Assembly: GCA_900543715.1 (NCBI GenBank)
Contig: UQSX01000042.1
Span: forward strand, 1-24,429
Source: an uncultured Blautia sp.
GTDB lineage: Bacteria > Bacillota > Clostridia > Lachnospirales > Lachnospiraceae
Direction: 5' to 3'
DNA length: 24,429 nucleotides
Part shown: positions 1 through 7,075 of the stretch, one piece after another
Position numbering within the stretch: the first letter of the stretch is position 1
Layout: each line of letters starts with the position of its first letter
The notes under the pieces: model-generated
What the model saw: only the letters and a program-made list of their open reading frames with translations
What the model was told of the DNA's origin: nothing
The model's database searches: none
Position numbers and translations under genes: made by a program

Positions 1-462
1 AATCTTCTTTTGTCTACAGCAGAGGGGGTAGGCTTAGGGGTACTGGGGATCGGTCTGCCGGATATTCCCCTTTTTACAGGAATGATCCTGAAAAGCATTT
101 ATGAAGTGGCCCTGCACTATGGATACGCCTACGATACAGAAGAAGAACGGTACTTTATCCTGAAACTGATCCAGGTATCTTTGCTGTATGGAGAGGAACT
201 GGTTCAGGAAAATCAAAAGACAGATCTTTTTATGGAAATGAAGAAACTTCCAGAAGGATACGATATGAAGAAGCAGGTCAAAGATACCTCTTCCATGCTT
301 TCCGGAGAGCTTTTATATATGAAATTCCTTCAGGGAATCCCAGTGGTGGGAGCGGCAGGAGGAATTTACGATACCGTATATCTCCAGAGGATCATGAAAT
401 ATGTAAAAATCAAGTATCAAAAACGATTTTTACTGGACAAAGCAAGAAAACGTTTACCATAA
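1..462 (+). CDS. EcsC family protein, C-terminal part (5' end cut by window)
   Basis: The reading frame is open at the left edge, so the start lies outside the window; the TTG at position 10 is unlikely to be the true start. The C-terminal ~150 residues match the EcsC family in layout: a glycine-rich hydrophobic stretch (GLGVLGIGLPDIPLF), then a helical region with YGYAYDTEEERYFIL, and the closing segment with VVGAAGGIYDTVYLQRIMKYVKIKY. EcsC-family proteins are membrane-associated and poorly understood; the name comes from the third gene of the Bacillus ecs ABC-transporter locus. No transporter gene is visible next to it here. It ends 95 bases before the next gene, with no clear terminator between them. 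The family call is by recognition of the C-terminal pattern; the function is not inferred. Confidence 0.75.
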   Translation, partial: NLLLSTAEGVGLGVLGIGLPDIPLFTGMILKSIYEVALHYGYAYDTEEERYFILKLIQVSLLYGEELVQENQKTDLFMEMKKLPEGYDMKKQVKDTSSMLSGELLYMKFLQGIPVVGAAGGIYDTVYLQRIMKYVKIKYQKRFLLDKARKRLP

Positions 463-557
463 TTATTTTATGTAAATTAAAAAGAGTTATAAACACCACA
501 GCAGCAATGCTTATATAGAAAAATGAGAGTATTGATATAATTTGGGGCAATCATTCT

Positions 558-1337
558 ATGAAAAAACATCTCTATGTGATCGGCGGCACCATGGGAGTCG
601 GCAAGACTACAGTCTGCAATATTTTAAAGAAAAAATTGAAAAACAGCGTTTTCCTGGACGGGGACTGGTGCTGGAATATGGAGCCTTTTCAGGTGACAGA
701 GGAGACTAAGGCAATGGTAATGGATAACATTACCCATATACTGAATAATTTCCTTGCCTGTTCGGCCTACGACCATGTGATTTTCTGCTGGGTTCTTCAC
801 GAGCAGGAAATCCTGGACACACTTTTATCCAGATTGGACTGCCGGAATGCAGAAGTTCATCTGTATTCCCTGATCCTTGATGAGAAAAGTCTGGAAGAGA
901 GACTGAAAAAAGATATCCGTCAGGGACTTCGTCAAAAAGATGTGTTAGAGCGGAGTATCCGGCGGCTTCCTCTGTACGAAAAACTAAATACGAAGAAAAT
1001 TCATGTTTCCAGACAAACTCCTGAGGAAACAGCAGCTGCAATACTGAGGGATACAGGGATAGAAGACAATGAAAAAGAAGAGGAAAAGAAAATGGAAAAC
1101 ATAAATGAAACGGAAAGTGCATTTCCCGAAGATTTGGAAAGTCTGAAAAAAGAGCTGGAGGCTTACCGGAAAATGCACAGAGGCGTCAAGCAGGAGTATG
1201 ACTCCATTGTACGGCAGATGGAAAAACAGAAAGAAGCCGGCAGGACCAAGTCAGCCACCTACCGCCAGCTTATGGGACGGAAGCTGACCTACGGCACTAT
1301 GTTGGATCTATATAAATTATACGATTTGGAGGACTGA
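558..1337 (+). CDS. P-loop nucleotide kinase-like ATPase with C-terminal coiled-coil extension
   Basis: This 259-residue protein opens with a beta strand and a Walker A motif (GGTMGVGKTT, residues 9-18), followed by FLDGDWCW, a small-molecule or nucleotide-kinase-like layout of the AAA/P-loop fold. Residues ~60-165 complete the fold, with an arginine-rich lid-like region (RLKKDIRQGLRQKDVLERSIRR) and the typical HVSRQTPEETAAAIL end. From residue ~172 a lysine/glutamate-rich linker leads into a ~75-residue helical tail (LESLKKELEAYRKMHRG to YKLYDLED) that is not part of a kinase fold. The substrate is unknown. A TATAAT box at 536-541 could be its -10, but no good -35 is seen and the ribosome site is weak (GGGG). 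It converges on the histidine kinase gene with only six bases between stops. Confidence 0.7.
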   Translation: MKKHLYVIGGTMGVGKTTVCNILKKKLKNSVFLDGDWCWNMEPFQVTEETKAMVMDNITHILNNFLACSAYDHVIFCWVLHEQEILDTLLSRLDCRNAEVHLYSLILDEKSLEERLKKDIRQGLRQKDVLERSIRRLPLYEKLNTKKIHVSRQTPEETAAAILRDTGIEDNEKEEEKKMENINETESAFPEDLESLKKELEAYRKMHRGVKQEYDSIVRQMEKQKEAGRTKSATYRQLMGRKLTYGTMLDLYKLYDLED

Positions 1338-1343
1338 ACGCAA

Positions 1344-2645
1344 TTATGCTCCATACAGTAATATATCTGTATAATAACGTCCTTCTCTAACTTCTGTCAC
1401 AAGGGTCCCCTGATATTTCTCCACCCGGGATTCTACATTTTTCATTCCAATACCGTAGGGCGGCTTCTGCTTAACTTTGCAGGGATTGTCCATGTGTAGG
1501 AGGAGATTGCCCTCCTGATAGATCAGAGACAGCCGGATCTCTGGGACCGGAGCGCCAGGCGCCAGAAAGTCCAAAGCGGAGGTTATCCCATTATCCAGTA
1601 GATTCCCTAATATGGTCACCGTATCGGAAAAGTCCAGGAACACACTGTTTTCCGGTATGGTAAGCTGGGTAAGGCAGCAGATATTTTTCTGTCTGGCTTC
1701 CTGGAGCTTCAGGTTCAGCACTGCATCCAGGCAGGGATTTCCGGTCATAACAAAGTTTTCGTAGTCTTTCAGTTCTTTCTGGGAAGTTTCCAGGTAGTTT
1801 TCCAACTCCTGGCCTTTTCCCTGGGCATAGAGAGAAGCTGCGGTCCGCAGATGGTTTTTCATATCGTGACGGAGCCTGCGGATCTCTCCTGTGGTGTGGA
1901 GATATTCCCGGTAATATTTTTCCTGGTATTCTAACTGCTGTCGGGTAAGAGCGGCCTCTCTGGCCTTTGCCCCATAAAGATAGAACCTTTTATACAGGGC
2001 AAAAAGGCAGTAATTTAGTCCCAGAAGGAGGAGCATAAGCCCCAGGTGAAGAAACATTTTCCGGTTATATTTTATGGAGGAAGAAATCACCAGGGGCAAA
2101 GAACCCAATGCAATCAGCAATAGGGCTCCGGAAATGCCAAACAGGAATCCCCAAAGGGTCGGAGAAAGAAAGATGTTTTCTTCAAAGCTGCCGCAAAGCT
2201 TCTGGCAGAGAAAAAGGATCAGCCAGAGAAAGATATGATAGAATAGCTGAAGCTGGTAAAAGGGCAGATAATAGTTCAATCCATGATGAAGGAGATTGGT
2301 AAGGTCATTCAGACAAAACAGATAGAAGACGGTCAGTGTAAAAAGGGAAAAAGCGAAGAAAAGTTTTTTCTGCCGGCTGCCGGAATAGGAGAACAGCAGA
2401 AACAGACAGAGGGGCACCTCTGTCATAGTCAGCTCATAGAACCGGGAACCCTGGATGGAAATAAGATCAAAAAGAATAAGCAGAAGAATTCCTGCCAGAA
2501 GCAGGGCTCCCTGTACCCATTTCAGATAGGGTCCCGGTTTTCCGAAAATGCGGTTTAAAAGCGATGTAAAAACACAAAGAGTTACTGCGTATAGAAAAAT
2601 ATCGAAAATAAAGTTTAATGCCAGAGCTGCAAATGGAAAATTCAT
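1344..2645 (-). CDS. AgrC-type sensor histidine kinase (GHKL ATPase)
   Basis: This 433-residue membrane kinase has about six hydrophobic segments in residues 5-215, then a helical linker and a GHKL catalytic core. The phospho-acceptor is His260 in RLRHDMKNHL, followed by an N box (NLLDNG, 348-353), DNP (386-388) and a G box (GIGMKNV, 398-404). This is the HPK10/AgrC class, which usually senses peptides and pairs with LytTR regulators. I start it at the ATG at 2645, not at upstream in-frame codons, because that ATG overlaps the regulator's stop (ATGA), giving translational coupling. No agrB/agrD-like processing gene or peptide precursor is evident beside it, so the signal is unknown. The receiver partner is the gene immediately upstream. 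Confidence 0.9.
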   Translation of the reverse strand: MNFPFAALALNFIFDIFLYAVTLCVFTSLLNRIFGKPGPYLKWVQGALLLAGILLLILFDLISIQGSRFYELTMTEVPLCLFLLFSYSGSRQKKLFFAFSLFTLTVFYLFCLNDLTNLLHHGLNYYLPFYQLQLFYHIFLWLILFLCQKLCGSFEENIFLSPTLWGFLFGISGALLLIALGSLPLVISSSIKYNRKMFLHLGLMLLLLGLNYCLFALYKRFYLYGAKAREAALTRQQLEYQEKYYREYLHTTGEIRRLRHDMKNHLRTAASLYAQGKGQELENYLETSQKELKDYENFVMTGNPCLDAVLNLKLQEARQKNICCLTQLTIPENSVFLDFSDTVTILGNLLDNGITSALDFLAPGAPVPEIRLSLIYQEGNLLLHMDNPCKVKQKPPYGIGMKNVESRVEKYQGTLVTEVREGRYYTDILLYGA

Positions 2646-3349
2646 TGTCCCCACCTTCCTTTCAGATACTGCAGGTGTTTTTCTTTTGATTCTTTCCGGA
2701 AGCTTTTGCTTACAGGAATCTCCTCTCCATTTCTGAGAATAATAGATGTTTCCCTGGAGGCCCGGATATATTCCGGATTTACCACATAGGATTTGTGACA
2801 CTGGAAAAATCCTCCAGGAGTAAGCTGTTCCTTCAGTTTTTCCAGTTTTCCGTAGAAAGTATATTCTCCCAATACCGTATGAAGATGGACTTTCCGGAGA
2901 TCTCCTTCCAGATATAAAATTTCACCCCAGGGGATCTCATACATGGTCTGCCGGATGCGGAAGGTAAGCCGCCGGTCATGGAGAAGGAGAAAGTCTGCGG
3001 CTTCCCTCAGGACTTTTGAAAAAGCTTCTTGTTTCACTGGCTTGATCAGAAAGCGGAAGGGCAGTACCTGAAATACTTCGTAGACATATTCTTTGTAATC
3101 TGTCACAAAAACGATCAGGGCTTTCTGATCTCTTTTCCGGATTTGGGCGCATGTCTGGATCCCGTCTATTCCCGGCAGGGAAATATCCATAAAATACAGA
3201 GAAAAATAGTCCTTGTCTTTTTTTATATGGGCCAGCAGTTCTTCCCCGGAAGAAAAAATTTTCCACTCCAGGTCTGCCGGATATTCTTCCAGATAGCTTT
3301 CCAGAAGGGACTGGGTTTTTATATCATCTTCGCAAATCGCAATTTTCAT
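2642..3349 (-). CDS. LytTR-family response regulator (AgrA-like)
   Basis: This 235-residue regulator has an N-terminal receiver (residues 1-120) with the acidic pair D8/D9, phospho-acceptor Asp55 in FMDISLPG, and Lys104 in LIKPVK. Residues ~135-235 form a LytTR DNA-binding domain (ILYLEGDLRKVHLHT, FFQCHKSYVVNPEYI, IPVSKSFRK). The start at 3349 is set by a strong ribosome site (AGGTGAGG) and by homology beginning at MKIAICEDD; the frame is open further upstream but that part is not homologous. It forms a two-gene operon with the kinase. LytTR proteins bind direct repeats ~21 bases apart, and a candidate pair lies at 3563-3591 before the divergent membrane protein gene. Confidence 0.92.
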   Translation of the reverse strand: MKIAICEDDIKTQSLLESYLEEYPADLEWKIFSSGEELLAHIKKDKDYFSLYFMDISLPGIDGIQTCAQIRKRDQKALIVFVTDYKEYVYEVFQVLPFRFLIKPVKQEAFSKVLREAADFLLLHDRRLTFRIRQTMYEIPWGEILYLEGDLRKVHLHTVLGEYTFYGKLEKLKEQLTPGGFFQCHKSYVVNPEYIRASRETSIILRNGEEIPVSKSFRKESKEKHLQYLKGRWGQ

Positions 3350-3378
3350 AATCTTTACCTCACCTGGCTTATTGTTAT

Positions 3379-3518
3379 AGGAAACGTCATAATAATTTTT
3401 ATTGTGACGTTTCCTGCGCCGATTTTTGCTGTGCGAAGCGCAGAGATTTCCTTGCAAAAATCGTGCGCATCTCCCGGAGGGTTTATAGTAAGCGGCAAAT
3501 ATATTTGTCGCTTACTAT
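3379..3518 (+). repeat. Tract of three strong hairpins in the divergent intergenic region
   Basis: The 302-base gap between 3349 and 3652 holds three inverted repeats in a row. Hairpin 1 (3379-3415) has arms AGGAAACGTCA/TGACGTTTCCT extended to ~17 pairs with a 3-base loop. Hairpin 2 (3416-3468) has arms GCGCCGATTTTTGC/GCAAAAATCGTGCGC with one bulge and an inner GAA-loop hairpin (3430-3442). Hairpin 3 (3485-3518) has ~16 pairs around a 2-base loop. The imperfect pair in each (3390/3404, 3432/3440, 3495/3508) is G-U if the plus strand is transcribed but A-C if the minus strand is, which favours a plus-strand RNA. It could be an interspersed REP-like repeat or a structured RNA; neither can be confirmed here. 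No open frame of note lies in it. Confidence 0.7.
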
Positions 3519-3562
3519 TATATAAATAGACCAGAATTTTCTCAATAGGATTCTTGAATCAC

Positions 3563-3591
3563 TTCTGACAACATTTCCGCTGATTCTTACA
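3563..3591 (+). promoter_or_regulatory. Candidate LytTR-type direct repeat upstream of 3652 gene
   Basis: TTCTGACA (3563-3570) recurs as TTCTTACA (3584-3591) exactly 21 bases later, the centre-to-centre spacing used by LytTR dimers. A third similar element, TTCTTGAA, starts at 3551. The repeats end just upstream of where a -35 would lie for the TATACT box at 3620-3625. The match to any known LytTR consensus is weak, so the call rests on spacing and position. Confidence 0.35.
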
Positions 3592-3651
3592 TTTTGATAA
3601 ATTTCCTGCTTTTTCTCTGTATACTGAAAGAAAAAGGAGGTTTTATCACAT

Positions 3652-4071
3652 ATGAAATCAAAAAATTCTATCGGAAAATGGACCCTGGCTGCACTGCTGG
3701 GATATGAGTTTACTCTTTTGGCGATATCTGTGACTCCTGCGGCAGGAAAAGGCACCAGCTTTGGAAATCCCGGCATGTGGCAGAATATGATCCTCATCGC
3801 CGCTTTTTATCTGATCCCACTGGTTTTCTACTATCTTCATATAGAAGCTATGCGGTATATATTGGCGGCAGTGATAATTTTCTGGACCGTTCCCCTTCCC
3901 TTTTTCATACTGATATCCGGGGGTTCTTTCTTCTACTACAGACTTCAGGGAGATTCCTTTCATTCCCTGCTGTTTCTGGCTGCCATGGGAATTGCCCTGG
4001 TAAGCCTGCTGCTCCAGATCCTCTGGTGCGTGAACTGTCTGAGAAAAACTAAAAAACATGGCTTCATATGA
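3652..4071 (+). CDS. Small four-helix membrane protein, function unknown
   Basis: This 139-residue protein has four hydrophobic segments at about residues 10-28, 46-62, 67-88 and 105-127, with a basic C-terminal tail (CLRKTKKHGFI). I do not recognise the family. The start is supported by an AAAGGAGG ribosome site, and a TATACT box sits at 3620-3625. It is divergent from the LytTR two-component pair and preceded by a candidate LytTR direct repeat. Its likely role, by inference only, is as an output of that system, as with small membrane or immunity-like proteins near other AgrC/AgrA-type pairs. Cysteine and signal-peptide features of a secreted peptide are absent. Confidence 0.7.
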   Translation: MKSKNSIGKWTLAALLGYEFTLLAISVTPAAGKGTSFGNPGMWQNMILIAAFYLIPLVFYYLHIEAMRYILAAVIIFWTVPLPFFILISGGSFFYYRLQGDSFHSLLFLAAMGIALVSLLLQILWCVNCLRKTKKHGFI

Positions 4072-4160
4072 ATTTAATAAAATTTTAATTATATCGCCCT
4101 TTTTCAGTGACATTTTTATCTTATAATACGAAAGTCGATGGAAAGGGATGAGCAATAGGA

Positions 4161-5201
4161 ATGAGTAAAAATGTGAAGCAGAAGAAAAAAAGAAGAACAA
4201 AAATCTATTTTATACTGGAAATAGGAAGTTTTTTTGTGCTGATTTTGTTGGTAGGGATTTTGTTTCTGACACAGCAGATAAATAAAGAAAAAGAAGAGAC
4301 CCTGGAGGCCAGTAATACACAATCAGAACTGGAGGCCGAAAAAGAGGAAGAGAAAGAGCTGGAAACTGCAGATTTATCCGGTTTATACAGCAGCAGTGCC
4401 ATACTGATTGATCTGGATAGCGGAGAAATTCTGACCCAAAGAAATTCTGGACAGATTATTTATCCGGCTTCACTTACAAAGATGATGACGGTATTGGTCG
4501 CTCTGGAAAACATTCCTGATACCAGCGCTTCTGTAACTTTAAATGAAGACATCTTCCCTCCATTAAATGAAGAAGGGGCTTCCATGGCAGGGTTTGAACC
4601 GGGAGAAACTGCCACCTACCTGGACCTGTTGTATGGTGCGATCCTGCCTTCCGGAGGAGAGTGCTGCGTAGCTCTGGCACAGAATATTGCAGGCTCTGAA
4701 ACGGCTTTTGTTGAAAAAATGAATGAAAAAGCTGCAGACCTTGGCTTGAAACACACACATTTCACAAACACTACAGGACTGCAGGATATTAATCACTATT
4801 CCAGTGTGGAAGATATGGCGTTGATCCTTCAGGAAGCTCTGAAAAATCAGACCTTCCGTGAGATCTTTACCACAAAAACTTACAGTGTAGCACCTACAAA
4901 CCTGCACCCTGAGGGTTTTACTTTTCACAGTTCTATGTTTGAATCTATGGAAAAAGCCGGGATACAGGATTCCTACATACAAGGTGGAAAGACAGGATTT
5001 ACCTCTGACGCAGGCCTGTGTCTGGCAAGTCTGGGAGAGGTAAACGGAAAGTCTTATGTTTTAGTTACCGCTCATGCAGATGGAAATCATGATACGGATC
5101 CGTATCATATTATGGACGCCGTATCTGTTTACAGACAGCTTGCAGAATTGACACAACCGGACACCATCACTTCTGAAGATGAGACAGAGTCTGAAGAATA
5201 A
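4161..5201 (+). CDS. Serine D-alanyl-D-alanine carboxypeptidase (peptidase S11, PBP5-like)
   Basis: This 346-residue enzyme trims the terminal D-alanine of peptidoglycan stem peptides outside the cell. A basic N-terminus and one hydrophobic segment (residues 14-36) form an uncleaved anchor, followed by a Glu-rich linker (43-70). Catalytic motifs are SxxK (SLTK, Ser104/Lys107), SGG (164-166, where classical PBP5 has SGN), and KTG (277-279). The C-terminal beta domain and amphipathic membrane helix of PBP5 are missing; anchoring is N-terminal instead. A TATAAT box lies at 4122-4127. The last 35 bases overlap, in convergent orientation, with the end of the membrane/kinase fusion gene. The SGG motif is a substitution at the usual Asn; family members in related bacteria may share it, which I could not check. 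Confidence 0.9.
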   Translation: MSKNVKQKKKRRTKIYFILEIGSFFVLILLVGILFLTQQINKEKEETLEASNTQSELEAEKEEEKELETADLSGLYSSSAILIDLDSGEILTQRNSGQIIYPASLTKMMTVLVALENIPDTSASVTLNEDIFPPLNEEGASMAGFEPGETATYLDLLYGAILPSGGECCVALAQNIAGSETAFVEKMNEKAADLGLKHTHFTNTTGLQDINHYSSVEDMALILQEALKNQTFREIFTTKTYSVAPTNLHPEGFTFHSSMFESMEKAGIQDSYIQGGKTGFTSDAGLCLASLGEVNGKSYVLVTAHADGNHDTDPYHIMDAVSVYRQLAELTQPDTITSEDETESEE

Positions 5202-6447
5202 GATCTACACAATAGTCTGTACCCAGGCTGGTGTCTAATGTAAGATGATAGTTTGGAAAAAATCCCCAGGGCTGCCGGGTGTAATAACGATAGTTATCAC
5301 GGCGGCGCCTGTCCTCCAGACGGATTTCCTGTTCTGCTTCTTTTTTAGGCAGATTTTTAGATTCCATCAGTCTTTCTACTCTTATTTCAAAAGAACTTCC
5401 TAAAAATACCCGAAGGCAGTGAGGGTGATCTTTCAGAACATAGTCAGAACATCTGCCGATGATAATACAATTTTCTGTTTCAGCCAGCTTTTGGATCGCC
5501 TGGGATTCCGCCTGAAAGATTTCGTCTTTTGGGGCAGGAGTATCCGGAGAATAGGCATACATCTGATTGACCAGATCATAGAGGAGACTGTTTGTCATTT
5601 TTTCCTCCCGGTCTTTAATAAATTTTCTGGAATAGCCGGTAGTTCCGGCGATCATTTCAATAATTTCCCCATCATAAAACTTATATTCCAGCTTCTCAGC
5701 CAGTTTTTTCCCGATTTCATGTCCGCCGCAGCCATATTGACGGCCAATGGCGATGGTCCAGTGATTTTCTGGTCCCTGAAGTGCTTCTCCCCTATTTTTT
5801 TCAGCTGCTTCCGGATAGAGCAGGGCGGGAAGAAAGGAAAGGAGCCGCCCAAAGAGTCTGGCAATAAAACCAACTAAAAGGGCTGCAATAATGGTACCTT
5901 CCCGAATGCCCTGAAGTCTGTGAAAAAAGAACAGGGACAAGATTCCGGCAATGATGGTCATGGAAGCGTCAAAGGCCACTTTTGTATTGCCGAAATTTGT
6001 CTTCCAGGTAAGGACGATAGCCCGTACAAAGGACTCCCCGGGAAGCATGACCACATCTGCCAGCACTTCCATATAAACTCCAAATCCCAGGATCACACAT
6101 CCGACGAGCAAAGAAACAAGTTTTACCGGATACAGTTCCGGGTTCATGGTCCCCAACATAAAAGTTGTAAGGTCAATAAAATATCCGAAAATAATGGATA
6201 CAGGTATCTGCAGGAAATGCTCCAGCTTAAAATTTTTTCCTAGTATGATAAGCTGGAGAAAGATCAGCAGAAGACTGAAAAATATGGTAAATTCTCCCAG
6301 GGTAAATGGGAAATTCAGACTGAGGACATAGGGGATGGAAGAGATAGGGGAAGTTCCCAGGTCTGCCTTTGTGATAAAACTTACCCCGAAAGAATTAATG
6401 AATAATCCGATAAGGAAAATAATATAGCGCTTAATTTTTTCAGTCAT
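5167..6447 (-). CDS. Fusion of YczE/DUF6198-like membrane protein and cytidylate kinase-like domain
   Basis: This 426-residue protein has two parts. Residues 1-212 form a polytopic membrane domain of the YczE/YitT-like type (GLFINSFGVSFITKADLGTSPISSIPY, then about five more hydrophobic segments). Residues 229-426 form a cytidylate-kinase-like domain with a modified P-loop (GRQYGCGGHEIG, 235-246), FYDGEII, IIIGRCSDYVL and the Arg-rich DRRRRDNYRYYT region. The usual GK[ST] of Walker A is replaced by GGHEIG, a pattern seen in the cytidylate-kinase-2-like family. The start at 6447 is chosen because a GAGGAAAAG site precedes it and it overlaps the MarR stop by 8 bases, so translation is coupled. 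Substrate and role are unknown; MarR control suggests a response to a small molecule. Confidence 0.82.
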   Translation of the reverse strand: MTEKIKRYIIFLIGLFINSFGVSFITKADLGTSPISSIPYVLSLNFPFTLGEFTIFFSLLLIFLQLIILGKNFKLEHFLQIPVSIIFGYFIDLTTFMLGTMNPELYPVKLVSLLVGCVILGFGVYMEVLADVVMLPGESFVRAIVLTWKTNFGNTKVAFDASMTIIAGILSLFFFHRLQGIREGTIIAALLVGFIARLFGRLLSFLPALLYPEAAEKNRGEALQGPENHWTIAIGRQYGCGGHEIGKKLAEKLEYKFYDGEIIEMIAGTTGYSRKFIKDREEKMTNSLLYDLVNQMYAYSPDTPAPKDEIFQAESQAIQKLAETENCIIIGRCSDYVLKDHPHCLRVFLGSSFEIRVERLMESKNLPKKEAEQEIRLEDRRRRDNYRYYTRQPWGFFPNYHLTLDTSLGTDYCVDLILQTLSHLQK

Positions 6448-6877
6448 GTTTCTTTTCCTCCAATGCTTCCATATTCTGATAAATCTTTTCAAAAGTTTTT
6501 AAAAAATTTTCCCGTTCCTCCCCGGAAATTCCGGAAAAAGCCTGGACTTCAAGCTCTTCAAAGCCCTTGTCTATGGCTTCTACCATTTCCTTGCCCCGGT
6601 CTGTGAGAAAAATATGCCAGGAACGCCGATTCCCGTTCATGCTTTTCCTCTGGATCAATCCTTTTTCTTCCATACCGTTGAGGATTGTTGTAAGAGATGC
6701 CGGTTCGATATGACAGGCTGCAGCGATTTCTTTCTGGGCTGCCCCGTCTTTTTCCCGGAGAAAATCCAGAACCTTGGGCTGCCCTAAAGTCAATCCTGTG
6801 TCTTTCAGAGAAAGAAACAATTTTTTCTGCAGGATCACATGATTGACCATCAGCATGTAATGATAAGAAAGTCTCAT
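6440..6877 (-). CDS. MarR family transcriptional regulator
   Basis: This 145-residue winged-helix regulator shows the MarR core: LTLGQPKVLDFLREKDGAAQKEIAAACHIEPASLTTILNGMEEKGLIQR (helix-turn-helix), the wing with NGNRRSWHIFLTDRG, and a C-terminal dimerisation helix. I start at the ATG at 6877, seven bases after AAAGGAG; the in-frame TTG two codons earlier is less likely. It is the first gene of a two-gene operon with the membrane/kinase fusion. A -35/-10 pair and an overlapping palindrome directly upstream indicate autorepression. The ligand is unknown. Confidence 0.93.
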   Translation of the reverse strand: MRLSYHYMLMVNHVILQKKLFLSLKDTGLTLGQPKVLDFLREKDGAAQKEIAAACHIEPASLTTILNGMEEKGLIQRKSMNGNRRSWHIFLTDRGKEMVEAIDKGFEELEVQAFSGISGEERENFLKTFEKIYQNMEALEEKKHD

Positions 6878-6905
6878 ATACAAACTCCTTTCATAATAAT
6901 TAGAA

Positions 6906-6927
6906 TACTAAATATTAGTAAACTAAT
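6906..6927. promoter_or_regulatory. MarR-type operator (overlapping inverted repeats)
   Basis: Two overlapping perfect inverted repeats share one half-site: TACTAA/TTAGTA (6906-6920, 3-base centre) and ATTAGT/ACTAAT (6914-6927, 2-base centre). TTAGT/ACTAA half-sites are typical of MarR operators. The site covers the expected start of transcription just below the -10 of the MarR promoter, the right place for self-repression. Confidence 0.7.
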
Positions 6928-6932
6928 GATAT

Positions 6933-6961
6933 ATCTTAGAAGAAAATTACAGATTTGTCAA
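6933..6961 (-). promoter_or_regulatory. Sigma-A promoter of the marR-fusion operon
   Basis: Read on the minus strand, TTGACA (6961-6956) and TAAGAT (6938-6933) are separated by 17 bases. The operator palindrome begins six bases downstream of the -10. Confidence 0.75.
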
Positions 6962-7075
6962 TAGAACGGTAAAACAGTAAAATCCGGATATCCTATTGAA
7001 AAGCAATGCTGTTCAGGTTATGCTATATAATAAAGAATTTATCCAATGCATTTTATCAGAGGAGGAATCCAGTTT

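Noticed and set aside
730..1178. Minus-strand open frames of 130 and 64 residues
   Set aside because: They lie antisense within the P-loop kinase-like gene, with Phe/Leu/Ser-rich composition typical of antisense shadow and no ribosome site.
2646..2801. Upstream extension of the histidine kinase frame
   Set aside because: This part overlaps the LytTR domain of the regulator gene; the ATGA overlap gives a better start at 2645.
3483..4200. Minus-strand frames of 104 and 180 residues
   Set aside because: They run antisense through the small membrane protein gene, which has the better ribosome site and membrane topology.
5167..5201. 35-base overlap of two convergent genes as a possible frameshift or error
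   Set aside because: Both C-termini look normal for their families; a short tail-to-tail overlap is common in compact genomes.
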